Shown here one piece after another: positions 13,068 through 23,300 of a DNA stretch of 64,000 nucleotides. Under the pieces are notes generated by a model that was not told the origin of the DNA, did no database searches, and saw only the letters and a list, made by a program, of their open reading frames with translations. The position numbers and the translations under genes were made by a program. This stretch comes from Aralia elata (taxonomy: Eukaryota; Streptophyta; Magnoliopsida; Apiales; Araliaceae), in assembly GCA_034770075.1 (NCBI GenBank), contig CM068386.1:81321007-81385006 (forward strand), in the 5' to 3' direction. Numbering within the stretch: the first letter of the stretch is position 1; the number at the start of each line of letters is the position of its first letter.

Positions 13068-13396
13068 GCTACAGTGACAATTATTGGTTCAATAATATAA
13101 AATACTGTGCAGTTGCTACTGTGACAATTATTGATTCAATAATATGAAATACTATGCAATTGCTACTGTGACAATTATTGGTTCAATAATATGAAATACT
13201 GTGCAGTTGCTACTATGACAACTATTTATTCAATAATATGAAATAATGTGTAATTGCTACTGTGACAATTATTAGTTCAATAATATGAAATATTGTGCAA
13301 TTACCACTATGACAATTATTGGTTCAATAATATAAAATAATGTGCAATTGCTACTGTAACAATTATTGATTTAATAATATGAAATATTGTGCAATA
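13068..13396 (+). repeat. Seven tandem 47-bp units, each with a palindrome
   Basis: Seven head-to-tail copies of about 47 bp starting 'gctactgtgacaattattg'. Most contain ATTATTGATTCAATAAT or a close variant, a palindrome around a single central base. Copy 1 of the LTR has three diverged units (8816-8950), and the inverted LTR-A copy at 61.6-61.73 kb has about two. Confidence 0.8.
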
Positions 13397-14118
13397 CTGT
13401 GTGCTACTGTTTTTTTATCACCGAGTATTTTAATAGTTAAATGTAACAGTTTCGACGATAAATTTTTTTTATTAAAAATGTTATTTCTGTCGTTTTCTAT
13501 ATCCGACAATTATTTCGTTATGGGGCTCACTAATGATTGGTTGTTTCGGCGCCGTCGTACTTTACCGAATATTCCTCGACATAACGAATATTTCCTGACA
13601 TAACTAATATTCCCCGACATACTTTTTTTTCTTATAATTTGCACATATCACCCTTAACTTTAATCTTTTATCAATTTAACACTTTATTGTTTAAAATAAT
13701 ATTTAGAAAGAAAAATTAAGTTTTATTTATAAAAGTTGGGGTCTTACAAATAAATTAATTACATAATATTAACTCCTTGTACAATATAATTCAGAAATTT
13801 TCTGATCACACAGCTCCCTTGAGGAAACATCCTCCATTGAGCACCTATACTCCCTTGAGTACCATTACTCCATTGGACACCTCTTTCCCCTTGAACTCTC
13901 CTTGTACAATATTAAAGGAAACCCTTGACTTTACTCCGAAACTCTTTTTACAAAATATGAACTTTAAGAATAAAAGAGATTATAACTGAACACTATAATT
14001 TTCAGCAATAATACTAAAATCAAGACATTTATAGTTTTGTTAGAAATACTGTAATTTTGTAAAACTCTGTTCAGTATGTATATCTCAGTTGTGGGTTTTT
14101 TTTAAATAAAACACCAAG

Positions 14119-14328
14119 TAACATAGATATAACCAAAAGTCCAACGGATACTTTTTAAAACTAACAAAATCTGTCAAAGAGATAAGGAAGAAGTTTTAAA
14201 CTAAAACAAATTTTGCTTTCAAATAACATAGATATAACCAAAAGTCCAACGGATACTTTTTAAAACTAACAAAATCTGTCAAAGAGATAAGGAAGAAGTT
14301 TTAAACTAAAACAAATTTTGCTTTCATT
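14119..14328 (+). repeat. Perfect 105-bp tandem duplication
   Basis: The unit starting 'taacatagatataaccaaa' at 14119 recurs at 14224 with no difference I can see, up to the last two bases. The identity implies a recent event in an otherwise diverged region. Confidence 0.9.
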
Positions 14329-15829
14329 TGAAAGCTAATTCTTTAAGGATATTTAATAAGAGAGAACAAATCAGTTTAAAAGACCAAGTCTTCTTACTAT
14401 TAACACGTAACTGATCCCACAAATTTGAAATACCTTGATCACTTTCCTTGTTTGAAAATATATATAATCTAAAATCAATTTTAGAGATAACAAATCATAT
14501 TATAACAAAATATGCCTGTTAGGAACTTTTTAAAAGAATCTTTTTAAGACTAGAAGACCAAGTCTACTGATATAATATTTCTTGCCAAATAAGATTCTTA
14601 TAATAAGGAATAAAAATATGGAAGGATAAAAATTTAAAACCCAATCAATTTCCTTTTGAAAGTTTTCCCAGTAATAAGGAAGTTGTTTTAAAACAATTTT
14701 CTTTTGAATTCAAGATATTAAGAACAACTTTCCTAACTTATTATTAAAATAATATGTAATCTTATCAAAACAGATTTTACCAAATGATGGTTAATATTAA
14801 TTATATTATATGCCTTGATTCTAGGGAAAATGGTAGAAACCTTACATTTATTTCCAAGACCCAATCACTCTTTGATCTTTACAATCCTTTGTAGCTATAT
14901 CTTGAACTCTTGAAATTTTAATAAATAATTCAACTTGTAAAATTCCAAGTAATCAATGTTCAAACTTATAAGATTATTACAACACTACAAATTACAACTT
15001 GTCATCTTTAAAACATATAAACCAGCAGTATGTACCAACTCATTTGAATTTGTGTTTAAGGTAAAAGGCCCTTCATGATGTCTTCATAATTTTGGTACCG
15101 AAAGTTCAACAAATTTGAGAGCTTACTTTACGCGAGAGAAAAGTATTAGGCACCCGCAACTTTCATGGATCCCACGATTACCCCCATTCTTTTATTTTAC
15201 TTTGTTTTTTTTTAAATTTCAAGTGCTTGTTTGAAATGTACAAATATGTAAATGTACCATTTATGTGCATATGTGGGTGTTTGCATCTCTCATAAGTGTG
15301 TATGTATCATTCAACTATTTTTTGATGGAAACGAAAAGGAAAAAAAAAATCAATTTTTTCCTAGTATTCATCTAAACATGAATGAATTTGAGTGAAATAC
15401 TAAATAACAAAGGCTTATGTTTTATTATCCCTATCTTACCCCTATTTAAACACGATGACATCTAAAAAAAGATAAAATAGTAATTTAACTTAAAAGACAC
15501 AAGTTTTCCTTACTTTTTGTATAATTATTTTTTTCTATGTCCTAATTTAAGTTATCTACTTTTTTTCCTTTCTGTTTTGAGCACAAACACAGGGCATGTT
15601 ATTCTCCCTCTTGCAAAAAAATAAATTATATTTCGCCTATTCTTGTTAGCAATAAGAATATTCTAAAGTCTATTGTCTTCTGTATATTGAAGAAAAAGAA
15701 TTAAGTTTAAAAAAATTTCTGGACATATTTGATATTTGATCTTTTCTGGAAGGTTCAATAGTGAAATCATGATCTTGGTTGATCTTTAAAAGGTTCAATC
15801 ATAAAATGTCAAAATAAATAGTCAACTAA

Positions 15830-16498
15830 AATAATATCCTCTTTTGAGTTCTCAAAAAAGGCTCAACCTAGAGGAGTCCAATAAAACCTTTCTTCCACGA
15901 AGTTAAAAAGTTTCTAAGGTTCAAATACTAATTAAGCTTTTTTTTGAATTGGAAGGAAAAGAAAATAAATAAATTTTCATTGTTGTCAAAATGAGTTTTT
16001 TCAAAGTCCTACATTGGTCTCCTTTCTAACTTAAAATTGGTATATATGTGACTTTACTTCAACAAGTCGCATCAGGGGTTGGGAAAAGGAGTTGGCTGGT
16101 GCGCACATGAGATGGGCCAATGATTTGAATTAGCCCAAGCTTGAATGTCGGATTTTCGGCCCAAAAATCTTAATACGTGCAGCAACGGGTGCAAATTCAG
16201 TCCAGTTGGGTCTCGCGGCTGTGACCCGAATAAAACTCACTTTTTACTTTACATTTATTTGGATCCATGTGATAGCTTAATTAATTAGCCGTTTGATTAC
16301 CAGATATACTGCCTTATGTCAATATTCAAATTTATTAGCACACGTTTTCTCTCCCTATAAAGTTGATTCTTGTGCTTCTCGAGTGTCGACACTAGAAGTA
16401 CATTTATTAACCGACACTAGAATACTCAGAAAGCACAAGAATCTTACTCTCTAGGTTGAACCTTTTCGAGAACTCAATCAAGGATATTATTTTTTGAG
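15830..16498. repeat. Possible TIR element with about 50-bp inverted ends
   Basis: The segment at about 15830-15880 (ataatatcctctttt...ctcaacctagag) is the inverted counterpart of 16448-16498 (ctctaggttgaacc...ggatattat), with about 80% agreement by eye. Inside, 16366-16385 and 16425-16445 also form an inverted pair ('gattcttgtgctt'). I could not find a convincing target duplication, so this may be an element or unrelated inverted copies. Confidence 0.35.
16006..16048 (+). promoter_or_regulatory. snRNA-type promoter motif pair (USE-like plus TATA)
   Basis: GTCCTACATTG (16006-16016) resembles the plant snRNA upstream sequence element RTCCCACATCG. It is followed after exactly 24 bp by TATATATG (16041-16048). 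A related copy on the minus strand at 45066-45026 has the same 24-bp gap. The centre-to-centre distance of about 33 bp matches what is known for RNA polymerase II-type plant snRNA genes. No recognisable U-snRNA follows, so the role is inferred. Confidence 0.45.
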
Positions 16499-16548
16499 AA
16501 CTCAATTAGGTTTCCCTTTTTCTATTTATTTATAACTAGGTGATAAGC

Positions 16549-16563
16549 CCGTGCGAAGCACGG
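16549..16563 (-). terminator. Helitron 3'-terminal hairpin
   Basis: CCGTGC-TTC-GCACGG on the minus strand forms a 6-bp stem with a 3-base loop. It lies 9 bases before CTAG, the spacing expected of the Helitron rolling-circle termination signal. Confidence 0.65.
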
Positions 16564-16750
16564 ACATGTTTTAACGGATTGTTATTTATAAAGTAGTGAT
16601 AACGATAAATGATGCATAAGTTAACTGACAAACATTAATTTCATATCATAAAAAGTTCACGTACTCTAGTTAATTTAAATTTATATCAGTTTGACAAACA
16701 CACTGATGTTTATGTTGTAAGAACCTCTAACAGTGACTTAAATATGTGTG

Positions 16751-16761
16751 TACACACACAC

Positions 16762-16806
<45 letters not shown>
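16751..16806. repeat. Compound (CA)n/(TA)n microsatellite
   Basis: A (CA) run of about seven units followed by about twenty (TA) units, inside the putative Helitron. Confidence 0.95.
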
Positions 16807-16810
<4 letters not shown>

Positions 16811-16900
16811 ATATAATTATACCAAGCTTCAAGTTAATATATCTAATGTATATATAAATGAATAAATGAACACAAAATTTTAATCTCCCAGCCCTCTACA

Positions 16901-17061
16901 TTAACATTTAGATAGGCAAACCTCACTGTATCTCTTCCCGCTGATCCACCACCCTACACAATTCTCATAGTAATCATTCTTCAAAAATGTCCGTTTAAAC
17001 TCCTCCCCTGCCATGTGATCACAACCAAATGCCTCTACTCCCTGTAAAAATCCTATACCAC
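16901..17061 (-). other. Open exon-like segment, unrecognised
   Basis: The frame from about 17047, directly after an acceptor-like 'tttttacag', reads GVEAFGCDHMAGEEFKRT and onward with no stop to 16901. I do not recognise it. It follows the AGPase exons in the same orientation but does not match the AGPase regions I know, so it may be another captured fragment or chance. Confidence 0.25.
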
Positions 17062-17404
17062 ATGTCCAAACAATTGAAATAATGTCAATATCATACCCAT
17101 AAAACATTCATATATAAAATTTATGGTTTACAGTTGGATACTTGAACCCAAAACTTCATGTATCCTGTATCATCCGGAAGGAAATATAAGAACTTGTTCT
17201 TATTTATTTTACACCACTATATATATATTATCTTGCGTGCATAAACTGAGCCGAATGTAGTAACCAAATTACTTTCATCATTACTGATGTATCCCAGACC
17301 ATATTAGATAACAGCTGAGAATCAAATAAAAAATTAGATTTCAACCTCCTTGTCTGAAGAATAAAAAGTCAAAAAACGGTAGTTATCACAAAAATAACAT
17401 TAAC

Positions 17405-18088
17405 CTGTTCTGTGAGGGCCAGGTTTGCATCAAAGAAAGAATTTATTGTTCCAATGTCCTCCCAATAGTCACTGAATAAGTATGCCTAATTAGAAGAGGA
17501 CATTCATATATCATTAGATGTATGAACATGTTCAAAGTGTTAAATTAATGCCCAAGTTAAACTGTTAAGATGGTTTAAATTAAAGCTAGATATCACTTGT
17601 ACATTGTAATCCCTAACACCAGAAGGAATGATTTCAGATAATTTTAATTCCTAGCTTCATTTAAACATGTAAGGAAGTACGATATTCATCTATAAGTAAG
17701 TTCTTACCTGAACAAAATCCATATAGTTCATTTGGTAAAGATGGTCACCAGACAGAATCAATATGTGCTCAACAATTAGTCTTTTTTCTACAGGCTCTTC
17801 AAATGTCAACAAATGTGGATATATTCATTACAGTGTTTCCTTGAACTTGTTGGTTAACAAATGTAGATATATTCATTACAGTGTAATTACTCCTAGTCAC
17901 TAAGTTCATCATACCTCAACCAAGCCATCCCCAAAATTCACGCCATTTCCAAAGTTCTATGTGCGAGCTAGGTGCCGAATGAGAGAAAAGGAATTGAACT
18001 GGGTTAGGATGAAAATATTTCTTATGCCACTGTTGATACAATTACTCATGGGTACATCAATCAGTCCGTAACACCCTCCAATTAGAAC
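17405..18088 (-). pseudogene. ADP-glucose pyrophosphorylase large-subunit fragment (three exons)
   Basis: AGPase makes ADP-glucose from glucose-1-phosphate and ATP for starch synthesis in plastids. Exon A, 18088-17915, reads LIGGCYGLIDVPMSNCINSG, then LTQFNSFSLIRHLART, an in-frame TAG at 17959-17957, then NFGNGVNFGDGLVEV before a GT donor. Exon B, about 17803-17708, reads VEHILILSGDHLYQMNYMDF and ends CAG|GTAAGAA. Exon C, 17485-17405, reads AYLFSDYWEDIGTINSFFDA and ends at LTEQ with a GT donor. These are successive AGPase large-subunit segments in correct order with consensus splice sites. The piece between A and B is missing, where a 30-bp direct repeat (17807 and 17856) now lies. The N-terminus and C-terminal half are absent. 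It is a non-functional captured fragment. Confidence 0.85.
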
Positions 18089-18726
18089 CTGCATAACACA
18101 CGATAGAATCACAAAATTTGAAAGGAAATTGAAACAAATTCATCATAGTTAATTTGAAATATCTCCTTGTCAGAATAATTTGCCAATTAGGAATAACAAA
18201 TGCATCCCAAGTAAAACAACTCAATTTACAATAAGCAACCAAAATGTGAAAATTTAATCCCTATCACCTTCATTGACGAATTTCATCAAACACTTCATAG
18301 GCAAACCACTTCACAGGCAGAAAAACCAATCTCCGACAATGCTTGAAGTTGATGACATCCAAACAATAACTCAAATAACCTTTGAGATTAAAAAAAACAG
18401 AGGACTTAAGTTAAACATCTAATTTACAAAATTAGGCAAGAAAGTAACTGGAAATTCACAAATTAGGGGAAAGAGCATTAAGATTTTCCATCTTTGTTCA
18501 GATCCATATTCCAAATACATAACCATCTGGGAAATACTAATCAGTGGGTAATAAATTCACAAATATATATTAACAAAATGAATGAAAAAATATCTTAAAC
18601 ATCTATTGAATCGACGACACGGTGAGAACTGAGAAGTACGTCACCGAGGAGAGCTGGAGGGAATATCTGTTTTATCGCGTCATATTATGGGTTTGAACGG
18701 ATCGTGAGACTTAATTGAGAAGATGG

Positions 18727-19823
18727 AATTTCTCTTTTGATTTCAAATCCATTAAACTACCATAGTGGCATACCTAAGCTGTTATACTTGCTCTGTTCGA
18801 AAAAAGAATACTTGTTTCCAGATAAAGGGAGTATATACAATCTCTATTTTTTATTTGAGTAAGTTATGGTGAACGATATTATTCTCCACAATGAATCACT
18901 ATATACATGAACCGTAGAGATAAGCCTGACTAATGGTATGTAAAAATCAAGGGCAACGCACCTTTTATTGTTGAGCTCAACAATAAAAGGTGTGTTTACA
19001 GGTTATGCTATTACTTTAGATGTAACAACCAATTATGCTAATGCTGTATCTTAGAGTGGATACTAAAAGATAACAATGAACAAAGAGACACAACAAACAC
19101 CTTCACTATTCTAACTATTGCCATAGACCCTAATATATTCACAGAATTTCTCTTTTGATTTCAAATCCATTAAACTACCATAGTGGCATACCTGAGCTGT
19201 TATACTCGCTCTGTTCGAAAAAAGAATACATGTTTGCAGACAAAAGGAGTATATACAAACAATCTCTATTTTTTTATTTGAGTAAGTTATGGTGAACGAT
19301 ATTATTCTCCATAATGAATCACTATATACATGAACCGTAGAGATAAGCCTGACTAATGGTAAGTAAAAATCAAGGGAAACACATCTTTTATTATTGAGCT
19401 CAACAATAAAAGGTGTGTTAACAGGTTATGCTATTACTTTAGATGTAACAACCAATTATGCTAATGATGTATCTTAGAGTGGATACTAAAAGATAATAAC
19501 GAACAAAGAGACACAACAAACACCTTCACCATTCTAACTATTGCCATAGACCCTAATATATTCACATAATTTCTCTTTTGATTTCAAATCCATTAAACTA
19601 CCATAGTGGCATGCCTGAGCTGTTATACTCGCTCTGTTCGAAAAAAGAATACCTGTTTCCAGACAAAGGGAGTATATACAAACAATCTCTATTTTTTATT
19701 TGAGTAAGTTATGGTGAACGATATTATTCTCCACAATGAATCACTATATACATGAACCGTAGAAATAAGCCTAACTAATGGTAAGTAAAAGTCAAGGGCA
19801 ACACACCTTTTATTGTTGAGCTC
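18727..19823. repeat. Tandem triplication (418, 423 and about 256 bp) with a long palindrome
   Basis: The unit starting 'aatttctcttttgatttc' begins at 18727, 19145 and 19568, with high identity between copies. Unit 1 has a perfect 34-bp palindrome at 18959-18992 (cacctttta...taaaaggtg, centre GAGCTC). Unit 2 has a slightly mismatched version. Unit 3 stops at the palindrome centre at 19823. Each unit also holds a half 'gctctgttcgaaaaaagaat...gggagta' resembling a decayed Stowaway MITE. Confidence 0.85.
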
Positions 19824-20368
19824 CACATTAGTCCCCAATCTATCTCGAACCGATCTCTTACTCTCCACTGATGGATGTGAACTCGAAAAGCCATTATCTA
19901 ATACTGCTCATTCCCTCTTTGCCACCTGCAAAGCAGTACAACTCTATAATAACCCAGAGCTGTATCCATTTTATCAAAATGTTGGATCAAAACTGTTTGA
20001 TAAAAATTCACAAAATTTACTAAACTACTTTCTCATACCAAACAATTGGATAGATAGAAGGCTCTCCTTCCATTTTCTTATCACTGAAAAACAAAAATGC
20101 AAAAATATTCTCAGTCTCATTTCATCAAACACTTAAGATGCACTATGCCACTAATTAAGTGAAAAATACTTGAAAAATAAACTCCTCAATATCATTTCAC
20201 AAACTGGTAATTCTTAAAATTATAATACATAACAGAAAGAGGTATGTTGAATTGGATCATGCCAAATCCAAAAAGATATAATAAACCATCCCAACAATGA
20301 CATTTAAAATGGCATTACTGAGAATATAACCAAAAACTCCTCTAAAACTGATTATGAGAAAAGCTTAC

Positions 20369-20442
20369 TTCCGCTTCTTCCTGCAAGCCTTCTTCTTGCC
20401 TCCAATGGCACACCTTTTGTGCACTGAATCCCAAAAAATACC
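20369..20442 (-). pseudogene. 40S ribosomal protein eS8 (RPS8) N-terminal exon fragment
   Basis: The minus strand after an acceptor-like 'acgttgtag' reads GIFWDSVHKRCAIGGKKKAC then RKKRK, ending at a GTAAGC donor. Plant eS8 begins with a very similar, strongly conserved basic N-terminus, and this is a good match with a few substitutions. eS8 is a structural protein of the small ribosomal subunit. Only this exon is present, with no continuation downstream, so it cannot be a working gene. It sits between the HMGB and AGPase fragments in the same orientation, inside the candidate Helitron. Confidence 0.75.
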
Positions 20443-20724
20443 TACAACGTAATATAAATTTCATTAAGAAACAACATTCTAAAGAGGATAACCTGGAAGA
20501 AAAAAAACATCACATACAATTTCGCAAAAATTTAACATCAGAAATGATCTGATTGAAGCCAAAAATTAAGAAAAGGAAAACATATACCTTCATATCGATC
20601 CAACCAGTTGCTTATAAAAAGCGTGTCCAATTCTATTGTGAAAATGAATTGCACACCAGGATTAATTCATTTATAGATTGATACTGCACATGTATCTAGA
20701 AAAACCTTTTTAATCTTATGCCTT

Positions 20725-20765
<41 letters not shown>

Positions 20766-20791
20766 ATAGGCATACACACACACACACACAT

Positions 20792-20822
<31 letters not shown>

Positions 20823-20852
20823 CATACACACACATACATATACACTCTAACC
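20725..20852. repeat. Self-complementary (TA)(TG)(CA)(TA) microsatellite
   Basis: A (TA) run, about fourteen (TG), the spacer 'tataggcata', about ten (CA), then a (TA) run. The TG and CA arms can pair into a long hairpin. The frames called over it on both strands are low-complexity shadows. Confidence 0.95.
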
Positions 20853-21523
20853 AAACTGACCACAAAGAAAAAGAAAAAAAGCAAGGTATTCTTCTGTGAC
20901 TCAAACATCAGTAATTTGCTTTCACGGCATAGGATTCACTAATCATAATCATGATTACATGGGTCGCATATTATGCTTCTGGCCAAGCTGACCATCCTCT
21001 GCACTCCTCACAATTTTTGCCATCTCCAAGAAAAAAGAAAAAAAAACATATTTAACCCCTATTCAAATCAAAAAAAGCACCCCACCCCTTACTAATTTGT
21101 GACTAAAATTTAGAACCTACTGCTAGAGAACATAAAAACAGAGCACAACCAAAATCTGAGCCCAACACAAAGAGCAAAAGGACCCAATTTAACTATGCCT
21201 ATTAACAAATTCAAAACCCCATCTCTAACCAATTTGACAGGCCCTAACTTAATGTTATTCACTCAAAAATGTCTAACAACAATAACTATAATTAAATGTT
21301 TCTATTTAGCATACCAATTTATACCTATCACCACATCAATTCCCAAAAGTATATCCCAAAGACTTATTTTCAAACCATTTCACGATTCTTTTTCACTATC
21401 TAGCGGTTTCCAACCCATCAAAATTAAAAATTAAAGTGATACATGAAGATTAAATGTTCTAATCTCCAATAATTATGCATAATCTCAATTATTAGATAAC
21501 TTCCAAAAACAAATATTCACAAA

Positions 21524-22276
21524 TCCTGGCTATTAATACCGATGCATGTCTTCAACTAATTCTGCAAACAGACTATTACCAATAAAATTCAAACTATTTT
21601 TTTTATCTTTTATATTTTGGGTCAATGAAAGGGAGAAGTTATTCATTCAATTAACTTTATGCTTAGGGAGAGGGGAGTGGAAGGTCATGAATCCTTCAAT
21701 AGCCTTCTTATATTCTTCCTTGAGCTCAACAGCTTTATCCAAATAAGGCTCCTGGCTATTAATACCGATGCATATCTTCAACTAATTCTGTAAACAGACT
21801 ATTACCAATAAAATTCAAAATATATTTTTTTATCTTTTATATTTTGGGTCAATGAAAGGGAGAAGTTATTCATTCAATTAACTTTATGCTTAGGGAGAGG
21901 GGAGTGGAAGGTCATGAATACTTCAATAGCCTATTTATATTCTTCCTTGAGCTCAACAGCTTTATCCAAATAAGGCTTCTTCTCCTAATTAAATAAATAT
22001 ATGATCAAGTAATCAGAAGACAATCAAAATATAATAAGTTTTGTGGTTAACAATTTCAGATTATCACTCACTTCATCAGTCATTGACTTCCATTTCTCAC
22101 CACCTTGCTTTCCAACCTATTTTGAAAAATATAACAAACATTAAGAGGAAAAAATCAACAACTTCTACACAACTTTTCAATAATTGGGTCTGAGTTAAGA
22201 AAGAAAAGAAAATTGTACCACTGAAAGACTCTTATTATCTGGGTTAGCTTCCATGTATTCTTTTATGAAGTCATCC
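21524..22276 (-). pseudogene. HMGB (HMG-box chromatin protein) fragment, several exons, last exon duplicated
   Basis: HMGB proteins are small nuclear DNA-bending proteins. Exon pieces on the minus strand: 22276-22219 reads DDFIKEYMEANPDNKSLSV; 22116-22072 reads VGKQGGEKWKSMTDE; from 21984 EKKPYLDKAVELKEEYK with an in-frame TAG next. These are consecutive parts of one plant HMG box, each with consensus acceptor and donor sites. A 226-bp tandem duplication (21524-21749 and 21750-21977) repeats the last exon. In the left copy the TAG is AAG, so the frame stays open through KKAIEGFMTFH. The N-terminal basic and C-terminal acidic parts of HMGB are not seen. The copy is non-functional and lies in the candidate Helitron. 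Confidence 0.8.
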
Positions 22277-22944
22277 CTGTATTATATACGATTTCATCAA
22301 TATAAATTGAAAACTCATAAATGATGGATAAATTGACAACAAAAAAATATCAAGTACCAAAGCAACACTGAGAATAAATAGAGACCAATTGAAGAATCCC
22401 ATCAACATGAAACCATAACAATATAGTGAACGATATCGTTTTTGAACAAATTGATGAAAATAAAATCCCATATGACAGACCCAATTTGTTATTTAGAACA
22501 AATTCATGAAGAAAGAACCCAAATCACATACCCAATTTTCATGAAGAAAAACCCCAAAATCACATACCCATTCATTTTTGAACAAATTCATGAACAAAAA
22601 AGGCCAAATCACATACCCAATTCATTTTTGAATAAATTCATGAAGAAAAAACCCAAATCACATACCCAATTTTGAAGAAGAAAGAACCCCAAATTAGGGG
22701 GGGGGGAAATGGAGGGACATTGTCCAAATATTTCAAGATTTCCAAAGCTAAGAATGCATTTAGTATATGTTAAACAGGGTATCAAATAAATATTTTAACA
22801 TACTACACACACATACATGCATGCTTGAAAAAATAACATAAAATAAAAATACAGATATATGAACCGTATAAAATACATACATGATAATTCTAATCATAAG
22901 GTAATTGATAACAATATATAAAATTATTATTAAAAAAAAGGTAC

Positions 22945-23027
22945 CTGAACCGAGAATATTCTTCAAATCATCTGCAGTTGGAGTGGTGTTACCACCTAAA
23001 ACAGCCAACCAATAAGCAGCAATTCAT
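22945..23027 (-). pseudogene. 60S acidic ribosomal protein P2 N-terminal exon fragment
   Basis: The minus strand reads AAYWLAVLGGNTTPTADDLK then NILGSG, ending at a GTACC donor. Plant P2 begins with almost this same series, conserved in the P-protein stalk of the large ribosomal subunit. The ATG at 23027 is separated from the conserved frame by a small deletion, so the start is frameshifted. No later exon is found. It is the fragment nearest the 5' end of the candidate Helitron, after the open exon-like stretch at 23139-23300. Confidence 0.8.
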
Positions 23028-23138
23028 TCTGAGTTGAGATCATCCCCCAAACAAAATTACAATCAGATAGACTCAAAAAACCATCTACTATATTAGTCTA
23101 AATTATACATAGTATTATATATACAGAGAAATTACTTA

Positions 23139-23300
23139 CTATGGAGATTTTGATTCAGAGAGAAAAAGCTTTCCAACGCTTGGATCGGAGATTCTGAGGC
23201 TGCTGCTTGGTCAAGAGAACGGGCATGGGCAAAATTGAAGAGGTCTGCTACACCCGATCTGGTCGAACATTTGGAGTGATTGAAAATTTTTGATGTGAAA
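23139..23300 (-). other. Open exon-like segment ending at a splice donor, unrecognised
   Basis: On the minus strand an open frame contains SGVADLFNFAHARSLDQ and AASESPIQALESFFSLN, ending at about 23142 with 'ccatagtaagt', a good donor. It lies just upstream of the P2 fragment and may be an exon of yet another captured gene or a 5' untranslated exon. I do not recognise the protein. Confidence 0.3.

Larger units (their letters stand above)
9336..13748 (-). repeat. LTR family A, copy 2 (truncated, split by a solo LTR)
   Basis: Two blocks, 9336-9498 and 11736-13748, align with the middle and right parts of copy 1. Shared landmarks are the 'gccaaagaca' repeats, 'agtaactatcacatat', the TATA block (tatttata at 12656-12663), and the 'cggcgccgtcgtactttaccg' end block running to GGGGTCTTACA at 13748. 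The copy abuts the end of copy 1 without the left third of the LTR. The blocks are separated by the insertion at 9499-11735. Unequal recombination between LTRs would explain the arrangement. Confidence 0.7.
13749..16535. other. Non-coding repeat-rich stretch, no gene recognised
   Basis: No coding exon could be supported. It holds the 105-bp perfect duplication at 14119-14328, A/T-rich DNA, a block 'gagagaaaagtattaggcacccg' near 15133, a promoter-like USE/TATA pair at 16006-16048, and inverted repeats between 15830-15880 and 16448-16498. Confidence 0.5.

Noticed and set aside
16041..16300. Possible U-snRNA gene downstream of the USE/TATA pair
   Set aside because: The sequence at the expected start does not match U1, U2, U4, U5 or U6 as I know them.
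19813..20136. 107-codon + strand frame
   Set aside because: No domain, opposite to the captured gene fragments, begins in a repeat; likely chance.
20696..20942. Overlapping 62-74-codon frames on both strands
   Set aside because: They are translations of the (TG)/(CA)/(TA) microsatellite.
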